Assembly (NCBI GenBank): GCA_019058515.1
Contig: JAHPYY010000184.1
Span: 1-14,637, forward strand
Direction of reading: 5' to 3'
DNA length: 14,637 nucleotides
Source: Promethearchaeota archaeon
Lineage (GTDB): Archaea; Asgardarchaeota; Lokiarchaeia; Sigynarchaeales; SOKP01
The position numbers and the translations under genes are program-made. Shown piece by piece: positions 1 through 6,666 of this stretch (position 1 is its first letter; each line of letters begins with the position of its first letter). The notes under the pieces are model-generated. The model was not told where the DNA came from and did not search any database. It worked only from the letters and a program-made list of their open reading frames with translations.

Positions 1-161
1 ATTCTGACTCGTACGATCATAGAGTTAAGATGTGTTATAGAGCTTCCGAAGTAAATATATCCGTCGAAGACGCGATAATGGAATACATACACTCCAAACA
101 AAAAAAGATCGATGTTCGAGGACCAGTGTTTTTAGGATTAAGTTATCGAGTTATTAAATGA
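1..161 (+). CDS. C-terminal end of an unidentified protein (partial)
   Basis: An open frame enters from the left edge (first whole codon at 3) and stops at TGA 159-161. It encodes about 52 residues ending in RGPVFLGLSYRVIK. No stop interrupts it, and codon use resembles the following genes. The stop lies only 24 bases before the RibL-type start, so it is probably the preceding gene of the same operon. I do not recognise the family from this tail. Given the flavin genes downstream, a cofactor-related role is possible but is a guess from context only. The bulk of the protein lies outside the window. Confidence 0.7.
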   Translation, partial: SDSYDHRVKMCYRASEVNISVEDAIMEYIHSKQKKIDVRGPVFLGLSYRVIK

Positions 162-185
162 GAAAACCTACGAGATTACAAATAT

Positions 186-644
186 ATGAGAAATCATAAA
201 AAACGGGTATTAATCGCTGGAACATTTGATATAATTCACCCAGGACACATTTTCTTAATAAAAGAAGCTTCTAAATTAGGAGATGTCTATGTCATTGTAT
301 CTACAGATAAAAACCGTGAACTATATTCAGGATGTGCACCAATTATCCCTCAAGATCAAAGACTTGAGGTTATTAAAAACCTTAAAAACGTAAAAGAAGC
401 GAGGTTAGGTCGAAGCGATAACGATACACTAAAAACCGTACAGGAGATCAATCCCGACATTATTTTACTCGGGCCTGATCAAAAGTATGACGTTGAAACC
501 TTGAAGATGGGATTGAATCGTATCGGATTAAGTAATATTTCAGTGAAGAGATTAGAAAATTACTATGATAAGTACGAGCTTCACTCCTCCAGTTTAATTA
601 AAAAGAAAATTATTGAACGCTATAAAAAACAGGAGGGGAAATAA
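186..644 (+). CDS. ribL: FAD synthase, archaeal RibL type
   Basis: Probable FMN adenylyltransferase making FAD from FMN and a nucleoside triphosphate in the cytoplasm. Seen: a compact 152-residue cytidylyltransferase-like fold with the N-terminal AGTFDIIHPGH signature, where the HxGH nucleotide-binding motif is at residues 18-21. A PDIILLGPDQ segment lies near residue 95, and a C-terminal HSSSLIKKKI stands where this superfamily carries its second phosphate-binding motif. The length matches archaeal RibL proteins (about 150 residues) and is too short for bacterial bifunctional RibF. The stop codon abuts the ATG of the riboflavin kinase gene, so the two steps riboflavin to FMN to FAD are encoded together. 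That context favours RibL over related glycerol-phosphate or phosphopantetheine cytidylyltransferases. The ATG start is preceded by only a weak GAG ribosome-binding match. Confidence 0.88.
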   Translation: MRNHKKRVLIAGTFDIIHPGHIFLIKEASKLGDVYVIVSTDKNRELYSGCAPIIPQDQRLEVIKNLKNVKEARLGRSDNDTLKTVQEINPDIILLGPDQKYDVETLKMGLNRIGLSNISVKRLENYYDKYELHSSSLIKKKIIERYKKQEGK

Positions 645-1358
645 ATGGAGAATAAGTCACAGTTTACTAGCCCCGAAAATTACTCAGATTGGTTTGCTCT
701 ATATTTGCTTAGTAAGCATTTTAAGCTCCAACAATCCATAAAAATAAGTAGTGCCGAGTTTGGCTCCATTTTAAGCGTTTCTCAACAAACGGGTTCAAGG
801 CGAATTCAAAATTTAGCGCAATTGGGATGGATTACGAAGAAAATCGATGGTAAATCGCAAATAATTCAAATAACAAACGAGGGAATAAAAGCCTTATTTA
901 CGGTATTTCGAGATCTGCGAGATTGTCTCGAACACATGCAAATAGTGGGGGAGATCGTTGGTGGCATGGGGGAAGGTGGCTATTATGTGTCTATAAAAGA
1001 TTACTACATTCAGTTTGAAGAAAAACTGGGTTATAAACCTTACAAAGGCACTCTTAATCTTAAACTTAGTGAATTGGACATGAGGATTTTGCGAGAAATG
1101 TTAAGCTTTAGAACTAGCGTGAAAATTCGAGGATTTAGGGACGAACAAAGGGAATACGGCTCTGTAAACTGCTATAATGTTTGTATTTCTCCATTGAATG
1201 ACATAAATAAGGAGTTAAACGCCGCGATATTGGATATAAAGCGTACGCATCACAAAAAAAATATCATCGAAATTTTAGCGAAGGAATATATAAGAGAATA
1301 CTTCAATTTAAAGGACGGAGATAAAGTAGTGATTAAATTTAAAAACAGTAATCATTAA
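645..1358 (+). CDS. ribK: CTP-dependent riboflavin kinase with N-terminal winged helix
   Basis: Phosphorylates riboflavin to FMN. Archaeal RibK enzymes use CTP rather than ATP, which is family knowledge. Residues 1-90 form a winged-helix DNA-binding domain (recognition region near SVSQQTGSRRIQNLAQLGW). The kinase domain follows from about residue 98, with a glycine-rich GGMGEGGYYVS (106-116) and the family signature KPYKGTLNL (131-139), whose Thr and Asn belong to the metal/nucleotide site. The C-terminal HHKKNIIEILAKEYIREYFNLKDGDKV matches the end of the fold. A strong AGGAGGGG Shine-Dalgarno lies in the end of the upstream gene, and TAA and ATG are directly adjacent, so translation is likely coupled. 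The HTH fusion is common in archaeal homologues and suggests the enzyme also acts as a flavin-responsive regulator, but this is inferred. Confidence 0.93.
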   Translation: MENKSQFTSPENYSDWFALYLLSKHFKLQQSIKISSAEFGSILSVSQQTGSRRIQNLAQLGWITKKIDGKSQIIQITNEGIKALFTVFRDLRDCLEHMQIVGEIVGGMGEGGYYVSIKDYYIQFEEKLGYKPYKGTLNLKLSELDMRILREMLSFRTSVKIRGFRDEQREYGSVNCYNVCISPLNDINKELNAAILDIKRTHHKKNIIEILAKEYIREYFNLKDGDKVVIKFKNSNH

Positions 1359-1384
1359 ATCTTAGACAATTTCACAAAGATAAT

Positions 1385-1846
1385 TTATTTACTAATGTTT
1401 CTTCTTCCATCATTTTTTATAAACTCTTGAAACTCTTCATTATTATTGTCTATAAATTCCCAAAACTCATCGTATAATTTTCTTAATTTTTCCATTTTGT
1501 CCGAATTAGTTTGTGTTTTCTTTGCTGACATAGATTTTTGAATTAGAGATTCTCTAAAGTGAGAGGAAGACAAAAAACTTCGTCGATATTCTGATAAATT
1601 TGGTCTTATATCATAATCAACTTTTTGATATCCTCTTACAACATAATTCTTATCAATAAAAACTTGAAAATGATGTCTGCAAATTGTATGCTTTTGCACA
1701 GAAATCGTCGATAATTGCTTTGCTTTAGAAATTACAGACTTTGGTATCGCCAATTCTTTCTTTATTTTACATATTGGGCATATAATCTCCAAATGAATTT
1801 CAGTTTCTTCCAATGGGGAAGCATATAATTCTTTAGTTACTGCCAT
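1385..1846 (-). CDS. Small Cys/His putative zinc-binding protein
   Basis: A 153-residue soluble protein of unknown function. Residues 23-26 form a CPIC knuckle, and Cys56 with His58/His59 (CRHHF) could complete a Cys3His or Cys2-CysHis zinc site. Between them lies a helix-like IPKSVISKAKQL segment, and after them FIDKNYVVRGYQKVDYDI, which gives the N-terminal 80 residues the look of one compact zinc-ribbon-like domain. The remainder is charged and helical, ending in an acidic EFWEFIDNNNEEFQEFI stretch. A GAGGTT ribosome-binding site at about 1855-1860 supports the ATG at 1846. It lies 88 bases downstream of the phosphatidyltransferase gene on the same strand, with A/T-rich TATA-like sequence in the gap, so it may have its own promoter. 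I cannot assign a partner or reaction. Confidence 0.75.
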   Translation of the reverse strand: MAVTKELYASPLEETEIHLEIICPICKIKKELAIPKSVISKAKQLSTISVQKHTICRHHFQVFIDKNYVVRGYQKVDYDIRPNLSEYRRSFLSSSHFRESLIQKSMSAKKTQTNSDKMEKLRKLYDEFWEFIDNNNEEFQEFIKNDGRRNISK

Positions 1847-1934
1847 TTGTTGAAAACCTCATTTATATGTTTAAAAAATCAAATTCAAACTTTTAAATTG
1901 TTAGAGACGACAGAATTTTTGATAACACATACAG

Positions 1935-2540
1935 TTAATTCAAATTCTTAAAAATCACATAAATGCGATAAAACGCTGTTAGTATTATTAAGATCATAAA
2001 AATAAGTAAAAGTATGTTTAGAAGTGGCAAAAATAGCGAGACTATACTACTAACTACTAAGTAGAACAATCTTTCAGAACGAGCAAAAATCCCAATGTCG
2101 TAGTCTCCTTCCTTTAACACCTCTCCTCTTGCTTTAGAGTAACTAATCATTATCGAGAAAAAAAACGATACAGAGACTATTAATGGCATTGAAATAAAGT
2201 CAAATAATAAATCTGTCCATGTGTACAACATTAGAGCAATAAATATAAAAAATTCAGACACTCTGTCCATAAACGAGTCGAAGAATCCACCGAATTTTGT
2301 AGTCTTCATAGTTAATCTAGCGATCGCACCATCTACTCCATCGAAAATTCCCGTGAAAAACACAAAAATGGAGAAAAAGAGAAGATTACGAAATACAACT
2401 AAAGAAACGAAACTTAAGATGGAAAAACCAAGCATAATAGATGTTGCAATATTAGGTGAAATCCCCACTCTAACTAATATTTTAGCCAATTGCCTTATTA
2501 TAGGTCTAAAAATATATCTTAATCTAAATTTCGATGGCAT
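1935..2540 (-). CDS. CDP-alcohol phosphatidyltransferase (archaetidyl head-group transferase)
   Basis: Integral membrane enzyme that replaces CMP on CDP-archaeol with an alcohol or alcohol phosphate, making ether phospholipids. The complete family signature is present: Asp67, Asp70-Gly71, Ala74-Arg75, Gly84, Asp88 and Asp92 in the spacing D-x2-DG-x2-AR-x8-G-x3-D-x3-D. All four metal-binding and catalytic aspartates are intact. At 201 residues with about six hydrophobic segments it is typical for the family. The archaeal context and size suit archaetidylinositol-phosphate synthase or a related archaetidyl-alcohol synthase. The sequence does not let me choose the acceptor (inositol phosphate, glycerol phosphate or serine). 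The start is an ATG without a clear Shine-Dalgarno, and a TATA-like TTTTATATC lies about 40 bases upstream. Confidence 0.9.
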   Translation of the reverse strand: MPSKFRLRYIFRPIIRQLAKILVRVGISPNIATSIMLGFSILSFVSLVVFRNLLFFSIFVFFTGIFDGVDGAIARLTMKTTKFGGFFDSFMDRVSEFFIFIALMLYTWTDLLFDFISMPLIVSVSFFFSIMISYSKARGEVLKEGDYDIGIFARSERLFYLVVSSIVSLFLPLLNILLLIFMILIILTAFYRIYVIFKNLN

Positions 2541-2576
2541 ATTTACTAAACTGCAAATTATTTATTTTAATCTCAT

Positions 2577-2606
2577 TAGATATAAAACAAGTTCTATATA
2601 TAAAAA
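2577..2606. promoter_or_regulatory. Closely spaced divergent TATA-like elements
   Basis: The 111-base gap between two divergent genes holds two A/T boxes. Reading left, GATATAAAA in reverse complement (about 2578-2587) is placed to start the phosphatidyltransferase transcript. Reading right, CTATATATAAAAAA (about 2593-2606) is placed to start transcription near 2620-2630 for the membrane protein gene. Binding of transcription factor B at one could exclude the other. Called by eye from archaeal TATA consensus and spacing only. Confidence 0.45.
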
Positions 2607-2651
2607 ACTCAATAGGTATTATTAAAAATTATAAACTAAGGGTGAAAAAAA

Positions 2652-2990
2652 TTGGTTAAAAAAAAAGAAGATCGTTTAACCGCTGATGAAAGAAAAATTG
2701 TAGACAGTATTGATTATGAAAAAATCGCTGAGGACGCTGCAAGGGAGGTTGCTTCAAGGCATGATGAGATTCTAGCAAGTACCACTGAATCAGCGATAAG
2801 AAAAACAAAGAAAAGCTATGGAAAAATGAGAAGATGGGGAATTTATGCCTTCATTATTGGAATTTTCTTTCTATTTACTGGTGTGGTTACATTAGGTTTT
2901 AGCGCTGTAATTTTTTTCATTGTTGGGGGAATTTGTTTTTTATATTTGAGTTATGGTTGTTTTTTATCGCGCCATCAAATAAAAAGATGA
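2652..2990 (+). CDS. Small membrane protein with two C-terminal TM segments
   Basis: A 112-residue protein I do not recognise. Residues 1-60 are charged and helix-prone (DERKIVDSIDYEKIAEDAAREVASRHDEI) and followed by a basic patch KKSYGKMRR. Residues 62-80 and 83-102 are two hydrophobic segments forming a likely helical hairpin. The basic patch before the first segment predicts the N-terminal domain stays in the cytoplasm. The start is TTG, chosen because AGGGTGA (2639-2645) sits six bases before it and no ATG lies near. The gene is monocistronic: it has its own TATA-like box and a hairpin terminator right behind the stop. A role as a membrane anchor or adaptor would be a guess. Confidence 0.78.
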   Translation: MVKKKEDRLTADERKIVDSIDYEKIAEDAAREVASRHDEILASTTESAIRKTKKSYGKMRRWGIYAFIIGIFFLFTGVVTLGFSAVIFFIVGGICFLYLSYGCFLSRHQIKR

Positions 2991-3002
2991 TTGACAAGTA
3001 TG

Positions 3003-3060
3003 AAGCAGAAAAGGGAGTAACTTTATAATTTTCTGCTTTTTCTTTCAAATCTTTTTTTTG
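3003..3060 (+). terminator. Hairpin plus T-rich tract terminator
   Basis: A perfect 10-base inverted repeat, AAGCAGAAAA at 3003-3012 and TTTTCTGCTT at 3029-3038, encloses a 16-base loop. It is followed by TTTTTCTTTC and then an eight-T run near 3052-3059. It begins 12 bases after the stop of the small membrane protein gene. Archaeal termination relies mainly on the T tracts; the hairpin may protect the 3' end. Confidence 0.65.
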
Positions 3061-3147
3061 ACTTAATTTTACTAAACAACTCACCCTTAGACTGATTTTA
3101 CGTAAAATTTTTTTTTACTAAAATTCTTTTAGGTTAATTGTCTTAAG

Positions 3148-3160
3148 TATTTATATTAAA
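3148..3160 (+). promoter_or_regulatory. TATA-like box for the 95-residue protein gene
   Basis: TATTTATATTAAA ends about 28 bases before the ATG at 3189. With the usual archaeal spacing of about 25 bases, transcription would begin at roughly 3178-3184, leaving a leader of only a few bases. The mRNA would be nearly leaderless, in keeping with the absence of a Shine-Dalgarno before this start. Confidence 0.45.
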
Positions 3161-3188
3161 TTTTGATGAAATCTTTGGATGATACGAG

Positions 3189-3476
3189 ATGAAATTAAAG
3201 CTAATATTAGAGACTACTACTAAAAAAAATAAACCCGTTCAATTAAAATTAAATGTAAAACCCAGTAAACATATAGGGTTTATAAATTTCATTAACCTTG
3301 CGTTGCAACAAGAAAATCCCGTTACAATTTCTTTTGAGAAAATATCAAAATCAGGACAAAAAGAACAAAGTAAAATATTTGGCGAATTTAAATTTCAGGG
3401 TAAAGGGCAAGAAAATCTTTCATCGTTAGAAGCAGAGATCCAAGAAAACGAAAGAAAAAAAAGAAAAAAGAAGTAG
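3189..3476 (+). CDS. Small basic protein of unknown function
   Basis: A 95-residue soluble protein, lysine-rich, ending in a poly-basic ERKKRKKK tail that could bind nucleic acid or acidic surfaces. The first 70 residues alternate in a beta-strand-like pattern (MKLKLILETT, VQLKLNVKP, NPVTISFEKI, KIFGEFKF), so a small beta-rich fold is plausible. I recognise no family motif. ATG start, TATA-like element at the right distance for a near-leaderless message, no obvious operon partner. The next feature downstream is the broken GHMP kinase about 100 bases away. Confidence 0.65.
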   Translation: MKLKLILETTTKKNKPVQLKLNVKPSKHIGFINFINLALQQENPVTISFEKISKSGQKEQSKIFGEFKFQGKGQENLSSLEAEIQENERKKRKKK

Positions 3477-3577
3477 AATTCTCGTTTAAGTTTGTATAAA
3501 ACTCTCATTCTCAACTTTCTAAGCCTTATTTAATTACCTTATGTACTATAATTAGTGTCGTAACGAGTGCTAAAGTA

Positions 3578-4519
3578 ATGGAGAATTTCGAAATTTCCGT
3601 ACCAGGAAGAATATACATTCTCGGAGATAAAGTAGACTTATTAGGTAAGCCAGTTATAGCCATGGCGATTGATTTAATGATGAACATAAAATATAGTCCC
3701 GCTTAAGATGGGACGGTCAGATTTTTTAGCCATAACAATAATGAGGATTTTCGTTTCAGGTTAAATGAATCACCACCTAAAGATATCGATTTATCGTATT
3801 GGAGCGTACTTTTTGAACGGTTAAAAAATCGTCTTACATCGGGATTTTGTCTCGAAGTAGATTCAAACATTCCAATTGGGTGCAGTTTATCTATGTCTGC
3901 GTCAGTTTCGGTCGGATTTTTGAAATCATTAAACAGGGTTCATGGTTTAGGTCTATCTGAAACAAAAATCGCAGAATTAGCGTATTTAGGAGAAAACCAC
4001 GATTTGGGAATACAATGTGATCGCATGGACCAATATAGCATCGTGTTTGGGGGTATAACATTCATTGAAACGGGAGATACCCCTAGAGTCAAACATCTTG
4101 ATGTAGACGAATTACCAATTATAGTTGGAGATTCGATGGAAGAACGCAAGGCAGCTTCTGTTTTAAATCGGGTTAAAAAATAAATACAGGAAGGAGATGC
4201 TAAAACTCTTAAAGCGTTTGAAGTTATTGAATATTGCGTGTACGAGGGCAAGAAGGCGATTCTAAATCGCGATTACAAAAAACTGGGCGAATTAATGGAT
4301 CTCCAACAGAAACAAGAAATAATATTAGATGCTACAACCCCAAAAATTCTTAGCATGTGTCAAGCGGCTAAAAACGCTGGAGCATATGGTGCTAAACAAA
4401 TGGGCGCTGGAGGAGGAGGTTGCATATTTGCTATTTGTCCCGAAAGACAGGAGGCAGTGGCAAAAGCTATCGAAGAAGTAGGTGGAAGAGCTTGGATTTT
4501 TAATGTGTATAAATACTAA
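3578..4519 (+). pseudogene. GHMP (galactokinase-like) sugar kinase broken by two in-frame TAA stops
   Basis: One continuous frame from ATG 3578 to TAA 4517-4519 encodes a recognisable GHMP kinase, interrupted by TAA at 3704-3706 and TAA at 4181-4183 with no frameshift. Readable motifs: VPGRIYILGDKVDLLG where galactokinases have PGRxxLxGEHxDY, a degenerate phosphate loop IPIGCSLSMSAS, a retained catalytic-Asp motif CDRMDQY, and the C-terminal GAKQMGAGGGGCIFAI. The first motif has Asp for Glu and Lys for His in GEH, so substrate binding is probably already damaged. Compared with the intact paralogue at 7534-8646, the whole length is present (about 310 codons), which indicates a recent loss. The internal ATG at 3893 and GTG at 4238 could start shorter peptides, but each would hold only part of the fold. 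A sequencing error at two separate stops is less likely than decay. Confidence 0.85.
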
Positions 4520-4528
4520 TCTCAGCGC

Positions 4529-6484
4529 TTAAGTAAATTCTCGGTAATCAAATTCCCAACTTTTTTTAACATAAGGGATTCTCTCATTAATGTCATAGTA
4601 AAAGGCGCGATCGCTAAATCCTCCGACATCTTCTTTCAATACAAATATCCCCACAGCATTCAATTTGTTTCGTATCAATTTAATACTTTCTGAATAGTTA
4701 AGTTGGGAATTTAACATATTAAGCATCCCTCCTATGATGTAAGATTCTAGTTTTGTATCGTTTTTATACACTTCTTTAATAACTTTCAAGAACGAGTTAA
4801 ATTTGAGGTTGTTTTCTATCTCGTCGTTATTAAATGAAGATAGATGAATGATACTTGTTACATCGCTAACATTACCCCAAATAATTAATAAGAAGTCAGA
4901 TCCAATGTTTTCAACTTTTACCATATGTGTGAATGTGAATTCGGGTTTGTTTCCTACTAATATCATTTGATTTTGAGTCAATACAACTTCTTTCTCAAAG
5001 ATGTAATCGTCTTCTTCTAAAACCGCTATAATTTCAACAGAATCCACTTTGAGAACATCTTTTTCCAGCGAATCGTTCGCTTTTGCTTTACTATGAATCG
5101 TTGAAGACTCTTGTAGTTTTCTTTTTTGTTTTACTTTATGTAAAATTCGTTCAAGTTGGAAAATTTGGTCTTTTAGTTGTTTTTCTCGTTCAATTCTTTC
5201 CTTAAACCGAGTTTGCAGTTTTGCTTCGATTTTTTCGATTTGATGAAATTTCTCGTCTAATTCTCCCTCCCTTTGATTTAACTCTCTTTCTTTTTGCTGT
5301 AATTCGAATTCCTTTTTTAAAATACTCTTTTCTCTTTTATTTAGTCTCTGCTTCTTAATTTTAATTTCATGTAACTTTTTTTGAAATTCGCTTGAAACAT
5401 CAACTTTATTAGGCAAATCCTCCTCAATTACATCAATTGGGAATACCGAGACACTTTCCTCTCTTGAAATTACGGTTTTTGACTGATCGACTACATTCGA
5501 TGATAATCCTTTAGGTTTCTTGATTTCTTTGTTGAAGGAAGGTTTGGGTTTTCTTAACCTTTTTGGTCTCTTTATGGTACTTTTCGAGGAACTCGGGGTT
5601 GTAATTACCTCTTTAGGTTTTAATTCTTCTTTACATTTCTTGATGGACAACGGTTTGAAAAAGTCGCTGTGCTTTAAATCATTTTTGATGTAAATCTGGT
5701 TCTTTCCGTCTAACAGTTTCAATTGCGTACCTTTATCATTAATTGTTTCAATCTTACCAAGTACAAGTAAGCCGCCTTCTAAAAGATGTTTTTCTAAAAT
5801 GTTGATCAGCTTTTCTCTTGATTGCCTATCAATGTAAATAAAAAAATTCCGACAAAATATAATGTCGTACTGCTCTTCTATCTTATGTTTTTCTATTATG
5901 TCTTCTTCTACAAAAGAAACTTTAGATTTGATCTTATCGTCTATAATGTATTCTACTCCGTAAGTTCCCACTTTCTGGTTAAAGTAATTCTTTTGATAAA
6001 TATTTGGAATTTCTTGAAGAGAAGTGTCGTGATAAACACCTTTTTTCGCTATATTTAAAGCGGCTTTATCTATATCAGAAGCGATAATTGAATAATCCGG
6101 AAATCTTGGGTAAATCTTCTTTATTTCCTCTATTAATATCCCTAGCGAATAAGGTTCGTCCCCAGTAGCGCATGGTGCAGACCAAATCTTAATCTTTCGT
6201 TTCAGATTCCTATTAGAGAAAAGCAAAATCTCCTTTATTCTTTCAAAAACTTCGAAGTTCCTAAAGAAATAGGTGTAATTAACCGTGAATTTCTCAAGGA
6301 ATTTATCCACTTCCAACGGATTTTGAGAAAGGAATTCGATATAGTTTTCGTACGATTTAATGTCTAAATCGTTCATCCTTAATTCAATTCTTTTTTCGAG
6401 AAATTCTCTTCTATAATAATCTAGATTGACTCCTGTATGAGCCCTCAGTCTATCTATTACAGTTTCAGCTATCTTTGGCTTCAA
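4529..6484 (-). CDS. CheR-type methyltransferase fused via coiled coil to a CheD-like domain
   Basis: A 651-residue cytoplasmic protein. Residues 1-250 are a CheR S-adenosylmethionine-dependent methyltransferase: YTYFFRNFEVF (70-80), the cofactor loop WSAPCATGDEPYSLG (101-115), ASDID (135-139), IIFCRNFFIYID (208-219) and GGLLVLGKIETI (237-248). CheR methylates glutamates on chemoreceptors. Residues 270-370 are a Lys/Ser/Pro-rich linker. Residues 375-457 form a long highly charged coiled coil. Residues 482-645 resemble CheD, the receptor glutamine deamidase, best seen in IIGGMLNML (583-591) and LKEDVGGFSDRAFYY (616-630). The CheD catalytic Cys position holds Asp530 (IGSD instead of LGSC), while the catalytic His is kept 17 residues later at His547, so the domain is probably a non-catalytic binding module. 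The start is TTG at 6484 with no strong ribosome-binding site; the N-terminal fold supports it. No chemotaxis genes lie in this window. Confidence 0.85.
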   Translation of the reverse strand: MKPKIAETVIDRLRAHTGVNLDYYRREFLEKRIELRMNDLDIKSYENYIEFLSQNPLEVDKFLEKFTVNYTYFFRNFEVFERIKEILLFSNRNLKRKIKIWSAPCATGDEPYSLGILIEEIKKIYPRFPDYSIIASDIDKAALNIAKKGVYHDTSLQEIPNIYQKNYFNQKVGTYGVEYIIDDKIKSKVSFVEEDIIEKHKIEEQYDIIFCRNFFIYIDRQSREKLINILEKHLLEGGLLVLGKIETINDKGTQLKLLDGKNQIYIKNDLKHSDFFKPLSIKKCKEELKPKEVITTPSSSKSTIKRPKRLRKPKPSFNKEIKKPKGLSSNVVDQSKTVISREESVSVFPIDVIEEDLPNKVDVSSEFQKKLHEIKIKKQRLNKREKSILKKEFELQQKERELNQREGELDEKFHQIEKIEAKLQTRFKERIEREKQLKDQIFQLERILHKVKQKRKLQESSTIHSKAKANDSLEKDVLKVDSVEIIAVLEEDDYIFEKEVVLTQNQMILVGNKPEFTFTHMVKVENIGSDFLLIIWGNVSDVTSIIHLSSFNNDEIENNLKFNSFLKVIKEVYKNDTKLESYIIGGMLNMLNSQLNYSESIKLIRNKLNAVGIFVLKEDVGGFSDRAFYYDINERIPYVKKSWEFDYREFT

Positions 6485-6509
6485 TTCTACGCTATCTGAT
6501 ATTTTTTAC

Positions 6510-6523
6510 ACCATTTAAATGGT
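6510..6523. promoter_or_regulatory. 14-bp perfect palindrome overlapping the TATA-like box of the CheR fusion
   Basis: ACCATTTAAATGGT reads identically on both strands. Its TTTAAA centre lies about 32 bases before the TTG start at 6484, which is the right place for a TATA box giving a short leader. A dyad centred on the TATA box could be a repressor operator, or merely a symmetric promoter. A weaker inverted repeat (ATGTAGGATT at about 6545-6554 with AATCCTGCTACAT at about 6573-6585, a three-base bulge) lies further upstream. Confidence 0.4.
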
Positions 6524-6666
6524 AAGTCGCTTGAAAGCAGCAAAATGTAGGATTAAATCAACAATCTAAAAATCCTGCTACATCAATAATATAGTTTTGA
6601 TTTTTAAATCTTTCTTAATAGATAACAGGAGATTGTCTTAAGAACAATAACGGATTCGCACAAAAG

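Noticed and set aside
2221..2625. Plus-strand open frame of 134 codons
   Set aside because: It is antisense to the phosphatidyltransferase gene, whose complete signature motif and membrane helices make the minus strand the coding one.
3940..4251. Minus-strand open frame of 103 codons over the broken kinase
   Set aside because: Antisense shadow: the plus strand carries recognisable GHMP motifs, and the minus-strand product shows no family pattern.
3578..4519. Stop-codon recoding (UAA read as an amino acid) to explain the broken GHMP kinase
   Set aside because: Known archaeal recoding concerns UAG (pyrrolysine) and UGA (selenocysteine). All other genes here use TAA as a normal stop, and the substrate motif is also altered, so decay is simpler.
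3893..4519. Two separate genes starting at ATG 3893 and GTG 4238
   Set aside because: Both are in one frame and encode consecutive parts of a single GHMP fold whose N-terminal part lies upstream in the same frame; neither fragment alone holds a full active site.
6540..6590. Intrinsic terminator from the bulged inverted repeat near 6545-6585
   Set aside because: The stem is short and bulged and no strong T tract follows on the minus strand, so I note it only as part of the upstream region.
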